Shown here: positions 1 through 7,717 of the stretch, in pieces
How positions within the stretch are numbered: the first letter of the stretch is position 1
Layout: each line of letters starts with the position of its first letter
From: Pseudomonadota bacterium
GTDB taxonomy: Bacteria; Pseudomonadota; Gammaproteobacteria; Steroidobacterales; Woeseiaceae
Assembly: GCA_022360335.1 (NCBI GenBank)
Contig: JAKSCZ010000611.1
Span: 1 to 12,191 of the forward strand
Length of the DNA: 12,191 nucleotides
Direction: 5' to 3'
Notes under the pieces: model-generated
What the model saw: only the letters and a program-made list of their open reading frames with translations
Databases searched by the model: none
Told to the model about the DNA's origin: nothing
Translations under genes and position numbers: made by a program

Positions 1-2
1 CA

Positions 3-1382
3 AGCCCATTACTCCACGATTACAAGCATTCTGCCGCCGGGAAACCTGCCAAATCCAAAGCCCTTCAATGGTTCGCAGCGGGCCTGGTACTCCCCCTCGT
101 CGTCGTCGCGATACTCAGGATAGCCGACAGCGACGCACCGCCGCGTCCCAAACCGGAGACGCCCGTCATGGTCGCGGCCGACGCGCCGCCGCCAGGCGGC
201 GGCGACCGGGACGCCCGCGACATTGCAGGCGAAATGCCCGCACCCGAGGCCGCTGCCCCGCCGCAATCCGGATTCGACAAGATTACGCTCAGGGTCGGTC
301 GCGGCGACACGATGGAAAAACTCTTTCGCGAGAATGCACTCGACGTCGCCGAGTTGCTCGCGATCGCGCGACTCGACGAGGCCAAAAAGCGGTTCCGGAG
401 CATCAAGCCCGGCGATGCGTTCGAGGTCGAACACGACGAGGGCAGCATCGTCAGCATGTATTCGGCACTCGGGCTGACGAGCGCTCTGCAGATTCAGCGT
501 ACCGGACAGGGCTTCGCGGCCGAGATCGTGGACCGCCCCATCGAGCTTCGCAAGCGGCACGCCTACGGCGTCATCGAAACGTCGCTGTTCGAAAGCGCGG
601 CACAGGCCGGCCTGTCCGACAGGACGATCATGAACGTAGCCGGCATTTTCGCCTGGGACGTGGATTTCATCCTCGATATTCGCCAGGGCGACAACTACTA
701 CGTGCAATTCGAGGAAATCTGGCAGGACGGCGAGTTCGTCACCGACGGCGAGATCGTCGCAGCCGAGTTCAACAACAACGGACGCCAGATTCGGGCGATC
801 CGTTTCCGCGACAAGAACGGCGACACCGAGTACTTCACACCGACGGGCGACAGCGTTCGCAAGGCCTTCATCCGCGCCCCGGTCGATTTCACGCGCATCA
901 GCTCGAACTTCAACCCGCGGCGGCGCCACCCGATCCTGAACACGATCCGCGCGCACCGCGGCGTGGATTACGCGGCGCCGCGCGGCACGCCGATCAAGGC
1001 GGCCGGCGACGGCAAGGTCATCTTCCGCGGCACCAAGTCCGGATACGGCAAGACCGTCATTCTGCAGCACGGCGGCAACATCACGACCTTGTATGCCCAC
1101 ATGTCGAATTTCAACGCGAAAGCCCGGCTCGGAACACGGGTGCGCCAGGGCCAGACGATCGGCTACGTCGGCATGACCGGGCTCGCTACGGCAAATCACC
1201 TGCACTACGAGTACCGGCTGAACGGCGTGCATCGAAACCCGCGCACCGTGGCGCTGCCCGACGCAGAGCCGATCGCCGAGGAATACCGCGAACGGTTCCT
1301 CGCCGAGGCGGCGCCGATCCTCGAAGAACTCGAGCGCTTCAAGCAAACCCGCGTCGCGTCGATCGATTTGCACGCCCGGTAG
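3..1382 (+). CDS. M23 family (LytM) peptidoglycan endopeptidase, MepM-like, 5' end missing
   Basis: Likely a periplasmic zinc endopeptidase anchored in the inner membrane that cuts peptidoglycan cross-links. The frame is open from the first codon of the window. Its first ATG (168) would remove a clear membrane segment (codons at about 60-125: LQWFAAGLVLPLVVVAIL), and no GTG or TTG start occurs before it, so the real start lies left of the window. A proline-rich linker follows, then an OapA/LysM-like region (about 270-470), a mixed domain, and a C-terminal LytM domain. The zinc site is complete: HxxxD with His at 954-956 and Asp at 966-968, and HLH with His at 1197-1199 and 1203-1205. A further active-site-type His (YAHMS) is at 1098-1100. 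anmK begins 5 bases after the stop, suggesting one transcript for wall cleavage and recycling. The family call is firm. The exact bond cleaved (MepM type) is inferred. Confidence 0.93.
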   Translation, partial: SPLLHDYKHSAAGKPAKSKALQWFAAGLVLPLVVVAILRIADSDAPPRPKPETPVMVAADAPPPGGGDRDARDIAGEMPAPEAAAPPQSGFDKITLRVGRGDTMEKLFRENALDVAELLAIARLDEAKKRFRSIKPGDAFEVEHDEGSIVSMYSALGLTSALQIQRTGQGFAAEIVDRPIELRKRHAYGVIETSLFESAAQAGLSDRTIMNVAGIFAWDVDFILDIRQGDNYYVQFEEIWQDGEFVTDGEIVAAEFNNNGRQIRAIRFRDKNGDTEYFTPTGDSVRKAFIRAPVDFTRISSNFNPRRRHPILNTIRAHRGVDYAAPRGTPIKAAGDGKVIFRGTKSGYGKTVILQHGGNITTLYAHMSNFNAKARLGTRVRQGQTIGYVGMTGLATANHLHYEYRLNGVHRNPRTVALPDAEPIAEEYRERFLAEAAPILEELERFKQTRVASIDLHAR

Positions 1383-1387
1383 CCCCG

Positions 1388-2491
1388 ATGCCCGCTTGTT
1401 ACATCGGGTTGATTTCCGGCACCAGCATGGACGGCATCGACGGCGCGCTCGTCGAGTTCGGCGAGGCGGCGGTGAACGTGCTCGCGACCCTCACGCGGCC
1501 TTATCCCGACATCTTGCGACATGCGCTGCGGCGTGCCGTAACGACGCCCGTCGATCAGCCGATCCACGACATCGGCTCGCTCGACCGTCAGGTCGGCGCG
1601 CATTTTCGCGATGCGGCGATCGAGTTGCTCGAGCACGGCGGCGCGACCCGCGGCGACGTCGCCGCGATCGGAAGCCACGGCCAGACGCTCCGCCATCAGC
1701 CCGGCGCGATCAGGCCCTACTCGCTCCAGATCGGCAACCCGGACGTCATCGCAGGCGGCACCGGTATCACGACGGTCGCCGACTTCCGCAGTGCCGATAT
1801 CGCAGCGGGCGGCCAGGGCGCTCCGCTCGTCCCGCCGTTCCACGACTGGCTGTTCGGCCGCAGCGGCGATTGTCGCGTCATCCTCAACCTCGGCGGCATC
1901 GCCAACGTCACGATCCTCGCCCCGGACGGCCTCCCCGTGACCGGTTTCGACACGGGTCCGGGGAACACGTTGCTCGACGCGTGGACACGGACACATCGCA
2001 ACGAGGCCTTCGATCGGGACGGCGGCTGGGCCGCAACCGGCACCTGCCGGCAGGATCTGCTCGCGCGCCTGCTGGACCACGGCTATTTCCGGCTCGAGCC
2101 GCCGAAAAGCACCGGGCTCGAAGATTTCAACCTCGACTGGTTGTACCAACACGACGTCGCGGGACTGGACCCGGCCGACGTGCAGGCGACACTCGGCGAA
2201 TTGACGGCGACGACGGTAGCCGATGCGGTACGCCGGCACGCAGCCGGCGTTACGGCGGTCTATGTCTGCGGCGGCGGCGCGCACAACCGGGACCTGCTGC
2301 GCCGCCTCGCCCGCCAGCTTCCGGAAGCGGCGATCGGCACGACGGCGGACGCCGGCCTCGATCCCGACTGGGTCGAAGCCGTAGCCTTCGCATGGCTTGC
2401 GATGCGCGCCGTCAACGGGCGGACGGGAAATCTCCCGAGTGTGACCGGCGCCGGGCGCAAAGTCATACTCGGCACGATACACTCGCCCTGA
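1388..2491 (+). CDS. anmK: Anhydro-N-acetylmuramic acid kinase
   Basis: Cytoplasmic kinase that opens and phosphorylates 1,6-anhydro-MurNAc released during peptidoglycan turnover, giving MurNAc-6-phosphate for recycling. The product is 367 residues, the usual length for AnmK. It begins with the family's phosphate-binding signature GLISGTSMDGID (about residues 7-18). It also has NLGGIANVT (about 165-173), GFDTGPGN with the likely catalytic Asp188, and a late VCGGGAHN nucleotide-binding motif, all typical of the ASKHA fold. The start chosen is the ATG 5 bases after the peptidase stop. The same frame stays open far upstream, but that part only shadows the peptidase gene. It is followed after 23 bases by ppk1 on the same strand. 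Family knowledge places AnmK next to wall hydrolases in several gammaproteobacteria, which fits here. Confidence 0.96.
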   Translation: MPACYIGLISGTSMDGIDGALVEFGEAAVNVLATLTRPYPDILRHALRRAVTTPVDQPIHDIGSLDRQVGAHFRDAAIELLEHGGATRGDVAAIGSHGQTLRHQPGAIRPYSLQIGNPDVIAGGTGITTVADFRSADIAAGGQGAPLVPPFHDWLFGRSGDCRVILNLGGIANVTILAPDGLPVTGFDTGPGNTLLDAWTRTHRNEAFDRDGGWAATGTCRQDLLARLLDHGYFRLEPPKSTGLEDFNLDWLYQHDVAGLDPADVQATLGELTATTVADAVRRHAAGVTAVYVCGGGAHNRDLLRRLARQLPEAAIGTTADAGLDPDWVEAVAFAWLAMRAVNGRTGNLPSVTGAGRKVILGTIHSP

Positions 2492-2514
2492 CGCCGACAG
2501 AGTCACACTGAACC

Positions 2515-4569
2515 ATGGACAGCCTCTACATCAATCGCGAACTCAGCCTGCTCGAGTTCCACAAACGGGTACTCGCGCAAGCGCTGGACCCGGACGTCCC
2601 TTTGCTCGAACGGCTCCGCTTCCTGTGTATCAGCTGCACCAACCTCGACGAATTCTTCGAGATCCGCGTGGCCGGTCTCAAGCAACGCATGGAGATCGGC
2701 GCTCCGGCGCAGGGTCCCGAGAAGATTCCCGCCGTGGTCGTGTTCGAGGAACTGGAAAAGGAAGTTCGCAAACTGGTCCGGCAGCAGTACGACGTACTGA
2801 ACGAATCCATGTTTCCGGAATTGACCGCAGCCGGCGTGCACTTCGTGCAAAGCGAGGACTGGAACGAGGGACAGCGGCAATGGCTGAAGGAGTACTTCAA
2901 CGAACAGGTCGTGCCGGTACTGACGCCGCTGACGTTCGACCCCTCGCGACCGTTCCCGCGGATCCTGAACAAGAGCCTCAACTTCATCGTTCGCCTGCAC
3001 GGCCGGGACGCGTTCGGGCGCCGCAGGCACCGGGGCATGGTGCAGGCGCCCCGATCCTTGCCGCGCATCATCGAATTGCCGAAGCACCTGGGTGCGCCCG
3101 GGGAGCACACCTACGTGTTCCTGTCGTCGATCATCCGCGTGCACGTGGACAGCCTGTTCCCCGGCCTCAAGGTCGATGGCTGCTACCAGTTCCGGGTGAC
3201 GCGCAACAGCGATCTCTACATCGACGATGAGGAGGTCAGCGATCTCGTGCGCGCACTCGAGGGCCAGCTCGAGGCAAGCCGCTACGGCGCCGCCGTACGG
3301 ATCGAGATCGGCCATGAATGCCCTGAGGACCTGCAGGGATTCCTCCTCGATCACTTCAATCTTCAGGAACGGGACATGTATCTCGTCGAAGGGCCGGTCA
3401 ACCTGAATCGACTGAGCACGGTGTGCGACATCAGGGACAAGCCGGAGCTGCTGTACCCCCCGTTCGCTCAGGGCCTGCCCGACGAACTGATGAGCGACGA
3501 CGACATCTTCGAGATTCTCTCGAAGAAGAACGTGCTCCTGCACCATCCCTACCAGTCTTTCGCGCCCGTCATCGACTTCATTGCCACCGCCGCGAAAGAC
3601 AGGAACGTCCTGGCTATCAAGCAGACGCTGTATCGTACCGGCGCCGATTCACCCATTATCGATCATCTCGTCGCCGCCGCGCGCTCCGGCAAGGAAGTCA
3701 CCGTCGTCATCGAGCTCATGGCGCGTTTCGACGAGGCGGCCAACATTGCACTTGCCAACCGCCTGCAGGAGGCCGGCGCGCATGTCGTCTACGGTCTCGT
3801 CGGCTTCAAGACGCACGCGAAGATGCTGCTCGTCGTGCGGCGCGAGGAGGGGCGCCTCGTGCGCTACGTGCATCTCGGCACGGGCAACTACCATCACGCG
3901 ACGACCAGCGTCTATACCGACTACGGCTACCTGTCGTGCAGCCAGCGGCTCGGCGAAGACGTCCACAAGCTCTTCCTGCAGCTGACCAGCCTCACCGAGG
4001 CGAGCGGCTTGAAACGCATGTATGCCTCGCCGTTTACGCTGTTCGACGCACTGATCAGCAAGATCGACCGCGAGCGCGACAACGCAAGGGCCGGGAAAGA
4101 CGCCCGTATCGTCGCCAAGATCAACTCGCTCAACGAAACCAAGATCATCGACGCGTTGTACGAAGCGTCGGAGGCAGGCGTGAAAATCGACCTGATCGTG
4201 CGCGGCATCTGCTCGCTGCGCCCCGGCGTCGAGGGTCGGTCGGAGAACATCCACGTGCGCTCGATCGTGGGGCGCTTCCTCGAGCACTCGCGCGTCTACT
4301 ATTTTCTCAACGACGGCGACGAGGAGTTCTATTGCTCCAGCGCAGACTGGATGGACCGCAACCTGTTCCGGCGCAACGAGTCCTGCTTCGAGATTCGCCA
4401 GAAGGCGATGCGGGAGAAGCTCCGCAGCCATCTCGACCTGTTCCTCGCGGATAACTGCCAGGCATGGGTACTGAACGGAGACGGCAGCTACGGGCGGCTG
4501 TCCCCCGGTGACGACGAGCGTGTCTCGGCGCAGGAGACCTTCCTCGAGCAGTTGACGACACCGCTGTAG
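2515..4569 (+). CDS. ppk1: Polyphosphate kinase 1
   Basis: Reversibly polymerises the terminal phosphate of ATP into inorganic polyphosphate. The product is 684 residues, close to the 688 of the E. coli enzyme, and starts with the conserved YINRELSLLEFHKRVL block. The autophosphorylated histidine is His434 in FKTHAK, and the second catalytic histidine is His591 in FLEHSR, matching His435 and His592 of E. coli. The RYVHLGTGNYH block between them is also intact. No strong Shine-Dalgarno is visible before the ATG. The stop codon TAG (4567-4569) lies inside the GTAG head of a REP element, so the gene ends exactly where the repeat cluster begins. The antagonist ppx converges from the other side of that cluster. 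The gene looks complete, with no sign of decay. Confidence 0.98.
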   Translation: MDSLYINRELSLLEFHKRVLAQALDPDVPLLERLRFLCISCTNLDEFFEIRVAGLKQRMEIGAPAQGPEKIPAVVVFEELEKEVRKLVRQQYDVLNESMFPELTAAGVHFVQSEDWNEGQRQWLKEYFNEQVVPVLTPLTFDPSRPFPRILNKSLNFIVRLHGRDAFGRRRHRGMVQAPRSLPRIIELPKHLGAPGEHTYVFLSSIIRVHVDSLFPGLKVDGCYQFRVTRNSDLYIDDEEVSDLVRALEGQLEASRYGAAVRIEIGHECPEDLQGFLLDHFNLQERDMYLVEGPVNLNRLSTVCDIRDKPELLYPPFAQGLPDELMSDDDIFEILSKKNVLLHHPYQSFAPVIDFIATAAKDRNVLAIKQTLYRTGADSPIIDHLVAAARSGKEVTVVIELMARFDEAANIALANRLQEAGAHVVYGLVGFKTHAKMLLVVRREEGRLVRYVHLGTGNYHHATTSVYTDYGYLSCSQRLGEDVHKLFLQLTSLTEASGLKRMYASPFTLFDALISKIDRERDNARAGKDARIVAKINSLNETKIIDALYEASEAGVKIDLIVRGICSLRPGVEGRSENIHVRSIVGRFLEHSRVYYFLNDGDEEFYCSSADWMDRNLFRRNESCFEIRQKAMREKLRSHLDLFLADNCQAWVLNGDGSYGRLSPGDDERVSAQETFLEQLTTPL

Positions 4570-4588
4570 GAGGGCCTTCAGGCCCGAT
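4566..4588 (+). repeat. REP element 1 (GTAG-headed hairpin), overlaps the ppk1 stop
   Basis: A 23-base unit that reads GTAGGA, then stem GGGCC, loop TTCA, stem GGCCC, then GAT. It is oriented head-first toward ppk1, and the ppk1 stop TAG is part of its GTAG head. GTAG-headed hairpins of this kind are known as REP sequences mobilised by RAYT (TnpA-REP) proteins in Pseudomonas and Xanthomonas relatives. No RAYT gene is in this window. Compared with the other two copies, the stem differs at two base pairs and both arms changed together. The hairpin may also end or protect the ppk1 transcript, but it has no T tract. Confidence 0.85.
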
Positions 4589-4607
4589 CGGCGGAGGGAT
4601 CGCGGCT

Positions 4608-4630
4608 ATCGCGGCTGAAGCCGCTCCTAC
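4608..4630 (-). repeat. REP element 2 (GTAG-headed hairpin)
   Basis: On the minus strand it reads GTAGGA, stem GCGGC, loop TTCA, stem GCCGC, then GAT. It is inverted relative to element 1 and identical, base for base, to element 3, which lies 30 bases away in the same direction. Its tail is part of a 9-base tandem duplication: ATCGCGGCT occurs at 4599-4607 and again at 4608-4616, suggesting slippage or a fragment of another copy. Confidence 0.87.
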
Positions 4631-4637
4631 CTGGGGA

Positions 4638-4660
4638 ATCGCGGCTGAAGCCGCTCCTAC
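4638..4660 (-). repeat. REP element 3 (GTAG-headed hairpin), overlaps the ppx stop
   Basis: An exact 23-base copy of element 2 in direct orientation, with a 30-base period. On the minus strand its GTAG head (4660-4657) contains the TAG stop of ppx (4659-4657). Together with elements 1 and 2 it fills the gap between the convergent genes ppk1 and ppx. The inverted outer pair resembles a BIME arrangement, in which paired REPs can form a cruciform or limit read-through from either side. Confidence 0.87.
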
Positions 4661-6192
4661 CGGATGTGCAGCTCGTAGCCGACCTGTTGCAGGAACTCCC
4701 GCTCGCGTTCGAGATCCGCAATCGTCAACGGATTGTCGGCCAGCCAGTCGGCATCGAAGCCGATGTCGATGCCGTCGTCGTTGGCCCCGATCGTCACGGG
4801 CGCGCGGACCGATGCCTTGCGGCTGCGATTCAGCAACACGGCGAGACGCAGGATGATCAGCAGCCGCAGGCCCGCTTCGCGCCAGTCCTCCGGCAGTACG
4901 TCGAATCGCCTGCGGTCGATGCGGTGGCGCTGTCCGCCGATCAAGGCCGCAAGGAAGCGTTGCTCGGCGCGCGGGAAGCCCGGCATGTCGGCGTTCTCTG
5001 CGATGTATGCGCCGTGACGCTGGTAACCGTCGTGAGAAATATCGAGGCCTATTTCGTGAAGCCGCGCCGCCCAGTCCAGGACCTTGCCGGCGATCTTCTT
5101 CGAAAATCCCCATTCGTGCTTGCATTGCGCATACAGCTCGGACGCCGTTCCGGCGACGCGCCCTGCCTGCCGCTCGTCGACCTGGTAGCGCGACATCATC
5201 GAACGCACCGTCCTCTCACGAGCGTCTTCGTGCTGCAGTCGTCCGAGCAGGTCGTACAGCAGGCCCTCTCGCATCGCGCCGTCCGATACCTGCAGGCCGT
5301 CGATATTCAGGACGTTCAAGAGCTCGGCCAGGATCGACAGGCCGCCCGGCCAGACCTGTGCGCGTCGCTCGGACAGGCCGCGCAGGGACAGCTCGGCGAC
5401 GGTATCGAATTCGAGCACCTTGTCGATCAGCCGGTCGAGCATCTCCGGCGTCAGACCGCCTGCGGAGACGCCGAGCTCGCGTGCGACGGCTTCGGTCGCC
5501 CGGATCGTGCCGGACGTGCCGATCGCCTCGACGCCGTTCGCATCGCGGAAGAACGCCTTGACCGGCCGCAGCTCGAGCTGCGCCGCGACGCGGGCTTTGT
5601 CGAAACCCGCCCGTGTGATCCGGCCGTTCGGGAAGAAGCGCTCGGTCATCGATACGCAGCCCATGTGCAGGCTCTCGAGCGCCCTCGGTTGCGGCCCCTG
5701 CCCGAGGATGAGCTCGGTGCTGCCGCCGCCGATGTCCATGACGAGCCTGAGACCGTCCGTCGGCGGCAGGCTGTGGGTGACGCCGTTGTAGATAAGACGC
5801 GCCTCTTCGATACCCGACACGATCTCGATGGGGTGGCCGAGCGCCGCCTCGGACTCGACCATGAACGTCGTGTCTTCGCGCGCCCTGCGGATCGTGCTCG
5901 TCCCGGCGGCACGGACGCTGTTCGCGTGCATCTCGCGCAGGCGCTCCCCGAACCGGGAAAGGCAGTCGAGTGCGCGAGTCCGCGCGTCGGCGGAGATATC
6001 GCCTTTGTCCGACAGTCCTTCGGCGAGACGCACCGTCTCGCGGATGCGATCGAGGATCGCGAGCTGCCCGTGCCGCAGCTCGCCGACGATCATGTGAAAA
6101 CTGTTCGAGCCGAGGTCTACGGCCGCGATGATTTCCGGCTGAGCACCCTCAGGCCGTGAAAGACTGTCCGCAGCCGCAGGTGGTCTGTGCAT
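4657..6192 (-). CDS. ppx: Exopolyphosphatase (Ppx/GppA family)
   Basis: Releases phosphate stepwise from the ends of polyphosphate. Some relatives also hydrolyse pppGpp. The 511 residues match the E. coli Ppx length of 513. The N-terminal ASKHA halves show DLGSNSFHM (26-34) and DIGGGSTEL (153-161), with acidic residues in GIEEARLIYNG (Glu129, Glu130) and Glu160 as candidate catalytic residues. The C-terminal part from about residue 320 contains an HD-like stretch (LHEIGLDISHDGYQRHG). The ATG at 6192 is the only plausible start, since no ATG, GTG or TTG lies in frame between it and the conserved DLGSNS block. The gene therefore overlaps the end of erpA by 44 bases, which suggests coupled translation. 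Its stop codon lies in REP element 3. Being convergent with ppk1 supports Ppx over GppA, but this is inference. Confidence 0.94.
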   Translation of the reverse strand: MHRPPAAADSLSRPEGAQPEIIAAVDLGSNSFHMIVGELRHGQLAILDRIRETVRLAEGLSDKGDISADARTRALDCLSRFGERLREMHANSVRAAGTSTIRRAREDTTFMVESEAALGHPIEIVSGIEEARLIYNGVTHSLPPTDGLRLVMDIGGGSTELILGQGPQPRALESLHMGCVSMTERFFPNGRITRAGFDKARVAAQLELRPVKAFFRDANGVEAIGTSGTIRATEAVARELGVSAGGLTPEMLDRLIDKVLEFDTVAELSLRGLSERRAQVWPGGLSILAELLNVLNIDGLQVSDGAMREGLLYDLLGRLQHEDARERTVRSMMSRYQVDERQAGRVAGTASELYAQCKHEWGFSKKIAGKVLDWAARLHEIGLDISHDGYQRHGAYIAENADMPGFPRAEQRFLAALIGGQRHRIDRRRFDVLPEDWREAGLRLLIILRLAVLLNRSRKASVRAPVTIGANDDGIDIGFDADWLADNPLTIADLEREREFLQQVGYELHIR

Positions 6193-6511
6193 TCGGATTC
6201 CGGATGATGAACTGCGCTCCCTGCAGGTCTTCCTTGTAGTCGATTTCGGCGCCCATCAGGTACTGCACGCTCATCGGATCGACCAGCAGCGTCACACCCT
6301 GGTTGTCGACCTGGCTGTCGCCGTCCTCGATGTCTTCGTCGAACGTGAAGCCGTACTGGAATCCCGAGCAGCCGCCGCCCGAGATGAACACCCGCAACTT
6401 GAGGTTCGGGTTGTCTTCTTCCGAAATGAGTTCGCTGACCTTGTTCGCCGCCGCGTCCGTGAACACGATGCCGTTCGGCGCCTGCGGCGCGCTGCTGGTT
6501 TCCGTAGCCAT
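6149..6511 (-). CDS. erpA: Iron-sulfur cluster insertion protein ErpA (A-type carrier)
   Basis: Carries a [2Fe-2S] or [4Fe-4S] cluster from the assembly machinery to client enzymes, including those of the isoprenoid pathway. It has 120 residues, close to the usual 114, with the three conserved cysteines Cys48 (GGGCSGFQYGF) and Cys112 and Cys114 (TTCGCGQSF). The Gln and Tyr after Cys48 and the run IVFTDAAANKVSELISEE near the N terminus favour ErpA over IscA or SufA. It follows the bactofilin gene after 23 bases and overlaps ppx by 44, so it sits inside a compact minus-strand operon. A moderate Shine-Dalgarno (AGGCGA) precedes the ATG. Confidence 0.95.
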   Translation of the reverse strand: MATETSSAPQAPNGIVFTDAAANKVSELISEEDNPNLKLRVFISGGGCSGFQYGFTFDEDIEDGDSQVDNQGVTLLVDPMSVQYLMGAEIDYKEDLQGAQFIIRNPNAQTTCGCGQSFTA

Positions 6512-6534
6512 ATTTCGCCTGTCCTCGCGGCCGC

Positions 6535-6960
6535 CTACTCGTTGACGGCGGCAGCCGCTTCATCGATGCGATGGGTCTGCTCGAGCAACGGTACCTGCCC
6601 TTCGGGCTGATGCACGAGCTTGCCGTTGATTTCGGCCCCGATCGCCATTTCGATCAGATTGTAATACACATTGCCGATGACTCGCGCCGTCGGCCCGAGT
6701 TCCACGCGTTGACTCGCGAAGACGTCGCCCTTGACGATGCCGTTCAGCACGACATAAGGCACCGTTACGCCGCCGTCGATCGAGCCGATGTCGCTGATCG
6801 ACAGCGCCGATTCCGTATCCGGGTCCGCCGTCACGTTGCCGTTGACGGTGCCGTCGATATGGCAGCCGCCGTTGAAGTGCACGTCGCCGCTGACCTTGCT
6901 GTTGGGGCCGATCAGCGTCTCGACGCGTATACGGTGACGTTGCTTCCTGTTTCCGAACAT
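6535..6960 (-). CDS. Bactofilin family polymer-forming protein
   Basis: Bactofilins form nucleotide-free filaments, often on the inner membrane, that place cell-wall enzymes or other proteins. The product is 141 residues. A basic N-terminal tail (MFGNRKQRHRIRVE) is followed by a right-handed beta-helix repeat region with regular Gly-Val/Ile spacing, for example KVSGDVHFNGGCHIDGTVNG and GIVKGDVFASQRVELGP, and a short acidic, Ala-rich C-terminal tail. I chose the ATG at 6960 because GGAG stands 6 bases upstream of it. A TTG start at 6972 would add four residues but lacks that support. The gene lies 12 bases after the coiled-coil membrane protein and 23 before erpA. The neighbouring wall hydrolase and anmK fit a role near the envelope, which is inference. 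Confidence 0.9.
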   Translation of the reverse strand: MFGNRKQRHRIRVETLIGPNSKVSGDVHFNGGCHIDGTVNGNVTADPDTESALSISDIGSIDGGVTVPYVVLNGIVKGDVFASQRVELGPTARVIGNVYYNLIEMAIGAEINGKLVHQPEGQVPLLEQTHRIDEAAAAVNE

Positions 6961-6972
6961 CCGATTCTCCAA

Positions 6973-7692
6973 TCATCCCTGGCTCGTCGCCCAGGCGTAA
7001 CTCTCTTCGATGCTCGAGATCGAGCGGGTCCGCGAACGCACTTCGACGTGAATACGCTCGGGCGTGAAGCCGTCGGGCAGGACGAGCTGCCGGTCGAAAT
7101 CCTGGAAATAGCGGAACGAAAACGCCCAGTCCCGATCGGCATCCGCCGGCAAGAGCTCACCCAGCGCATAAGTCCTGGCGGCGCCGCCCTCGCTGCCTTC
7201 GACTCTGACCGCGACGTCGCCCGATACCTTGCGATCGTGCTTCATCGCCTGCACGAGCACGAGACGCAGGTTGAACTCGCGTTCTTCCGCACCGCGTGTC
7301 AGCCTGAGATTCTGCACGCGCAGGCCGGGCTTGCCGTCCGCCGGCGAAACGATGCCGCGATAGAACGCGATCGCGTCCTGTTGTTCCTGGATCTTGGCCT
7401 GCAGGGCGATGAGGCTCGCCTCGACTTCCCTGTAGGCCTCGCGATCGATCTCGCGATGCGTTTCCTGCAATGCCACCTCCTGCCTGAGCCCGGCAATCTC
7501 TTCATTGAGCGCGTCGATCCGCTCCTCGAGCGCGCCGCGTTCCCTGGCCGCATCCACGATGTCGTAGCCCGCGCTGATGCGGCCGTATTCGAATACGAGA
7601 TAGGCCGCGATTCCCGCCAGCAGCGCGAAGAATACGCGAACCGCGACGGTTCGGCCCGTGCTGTGCGTCTGCAGATGCGTCCTCACTGCCAT
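6973..7692 (-). CDS. Single-pass membrane protein with coiled coil, DUF6776-like, function unknown
   Basis: A 239-residue protein with a short basic N terminus, one membrane segment (about residues 17-37, VFFALLAGIAAYLVFEYG) and a long, charged coiled coil (about 48-112, rich in Glu, Arg, Leu and Ala). A C-terminal beta-rich domain contains GLRVQNLRLTRGAEEREFNL and FSFRYFQDFDRQLVLPDGF. By the positive-inside rule the coiled coil and C-terminal domain should be periplasmic. The order membrane coiled-coil protein, bactofilin, erpA is one I recall from other gammaproteobacteria, so a partnership with the bactofilin at the membrane is plausible but unproven. No strong Shine-Dalgarno is seen before the ATG. 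The name DUF6776 is from memory of the family's look and context. The biochemical role is unknown. Confidence 0.82.
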   Translation of the reverse strand: MAVRTHLQTHSTGRTVAVRVFFALLAGIAAYLVFEYGRISAGYDIVDAARERGALEERIDALNEEIAGLRQEVALQETHREIDREAYREVEASLIALQAKIQEQQDAIAFYRGIVSPADGKPGLRVQNLRLTRGAEEREFNLRLVLVQAMKHDRKVSGDVAVRVEGSEGGAARTYALGELLPADADRDWAFSFRYFQDFDRQLVLPDGFTPERIHVEVRSRTRSISSIEESYAWATSQG

Positions 7693-7717
7693 ATGCGGTC
7701 TTCGCGATCGGGTGGAT

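Noticed and set aside
68..1387. Open frame upstream of and continuous with anmK (would make an 807-residue protein)
   Set aside because: Its first two thirds are a shadow of the peptidase gene: Arg- and Pro-rich, without any family motif. AnmK starts naturally at 1388.
4666..6159. Long + strand frame opposite ppx (497 codons)
   Set aside because: It mirrors ppx, whose motifs are clear. Antisense open frames are common in GC-rich genes, and no domain is recognisable.
6520..6538. GTAGGCGGCCGCGA at the bactofilin stop, which looks like a shortened REP
   Set aside because: The head partly matches, but the TTCA loop and one stem arm are missing. It is too short to separate from chance.
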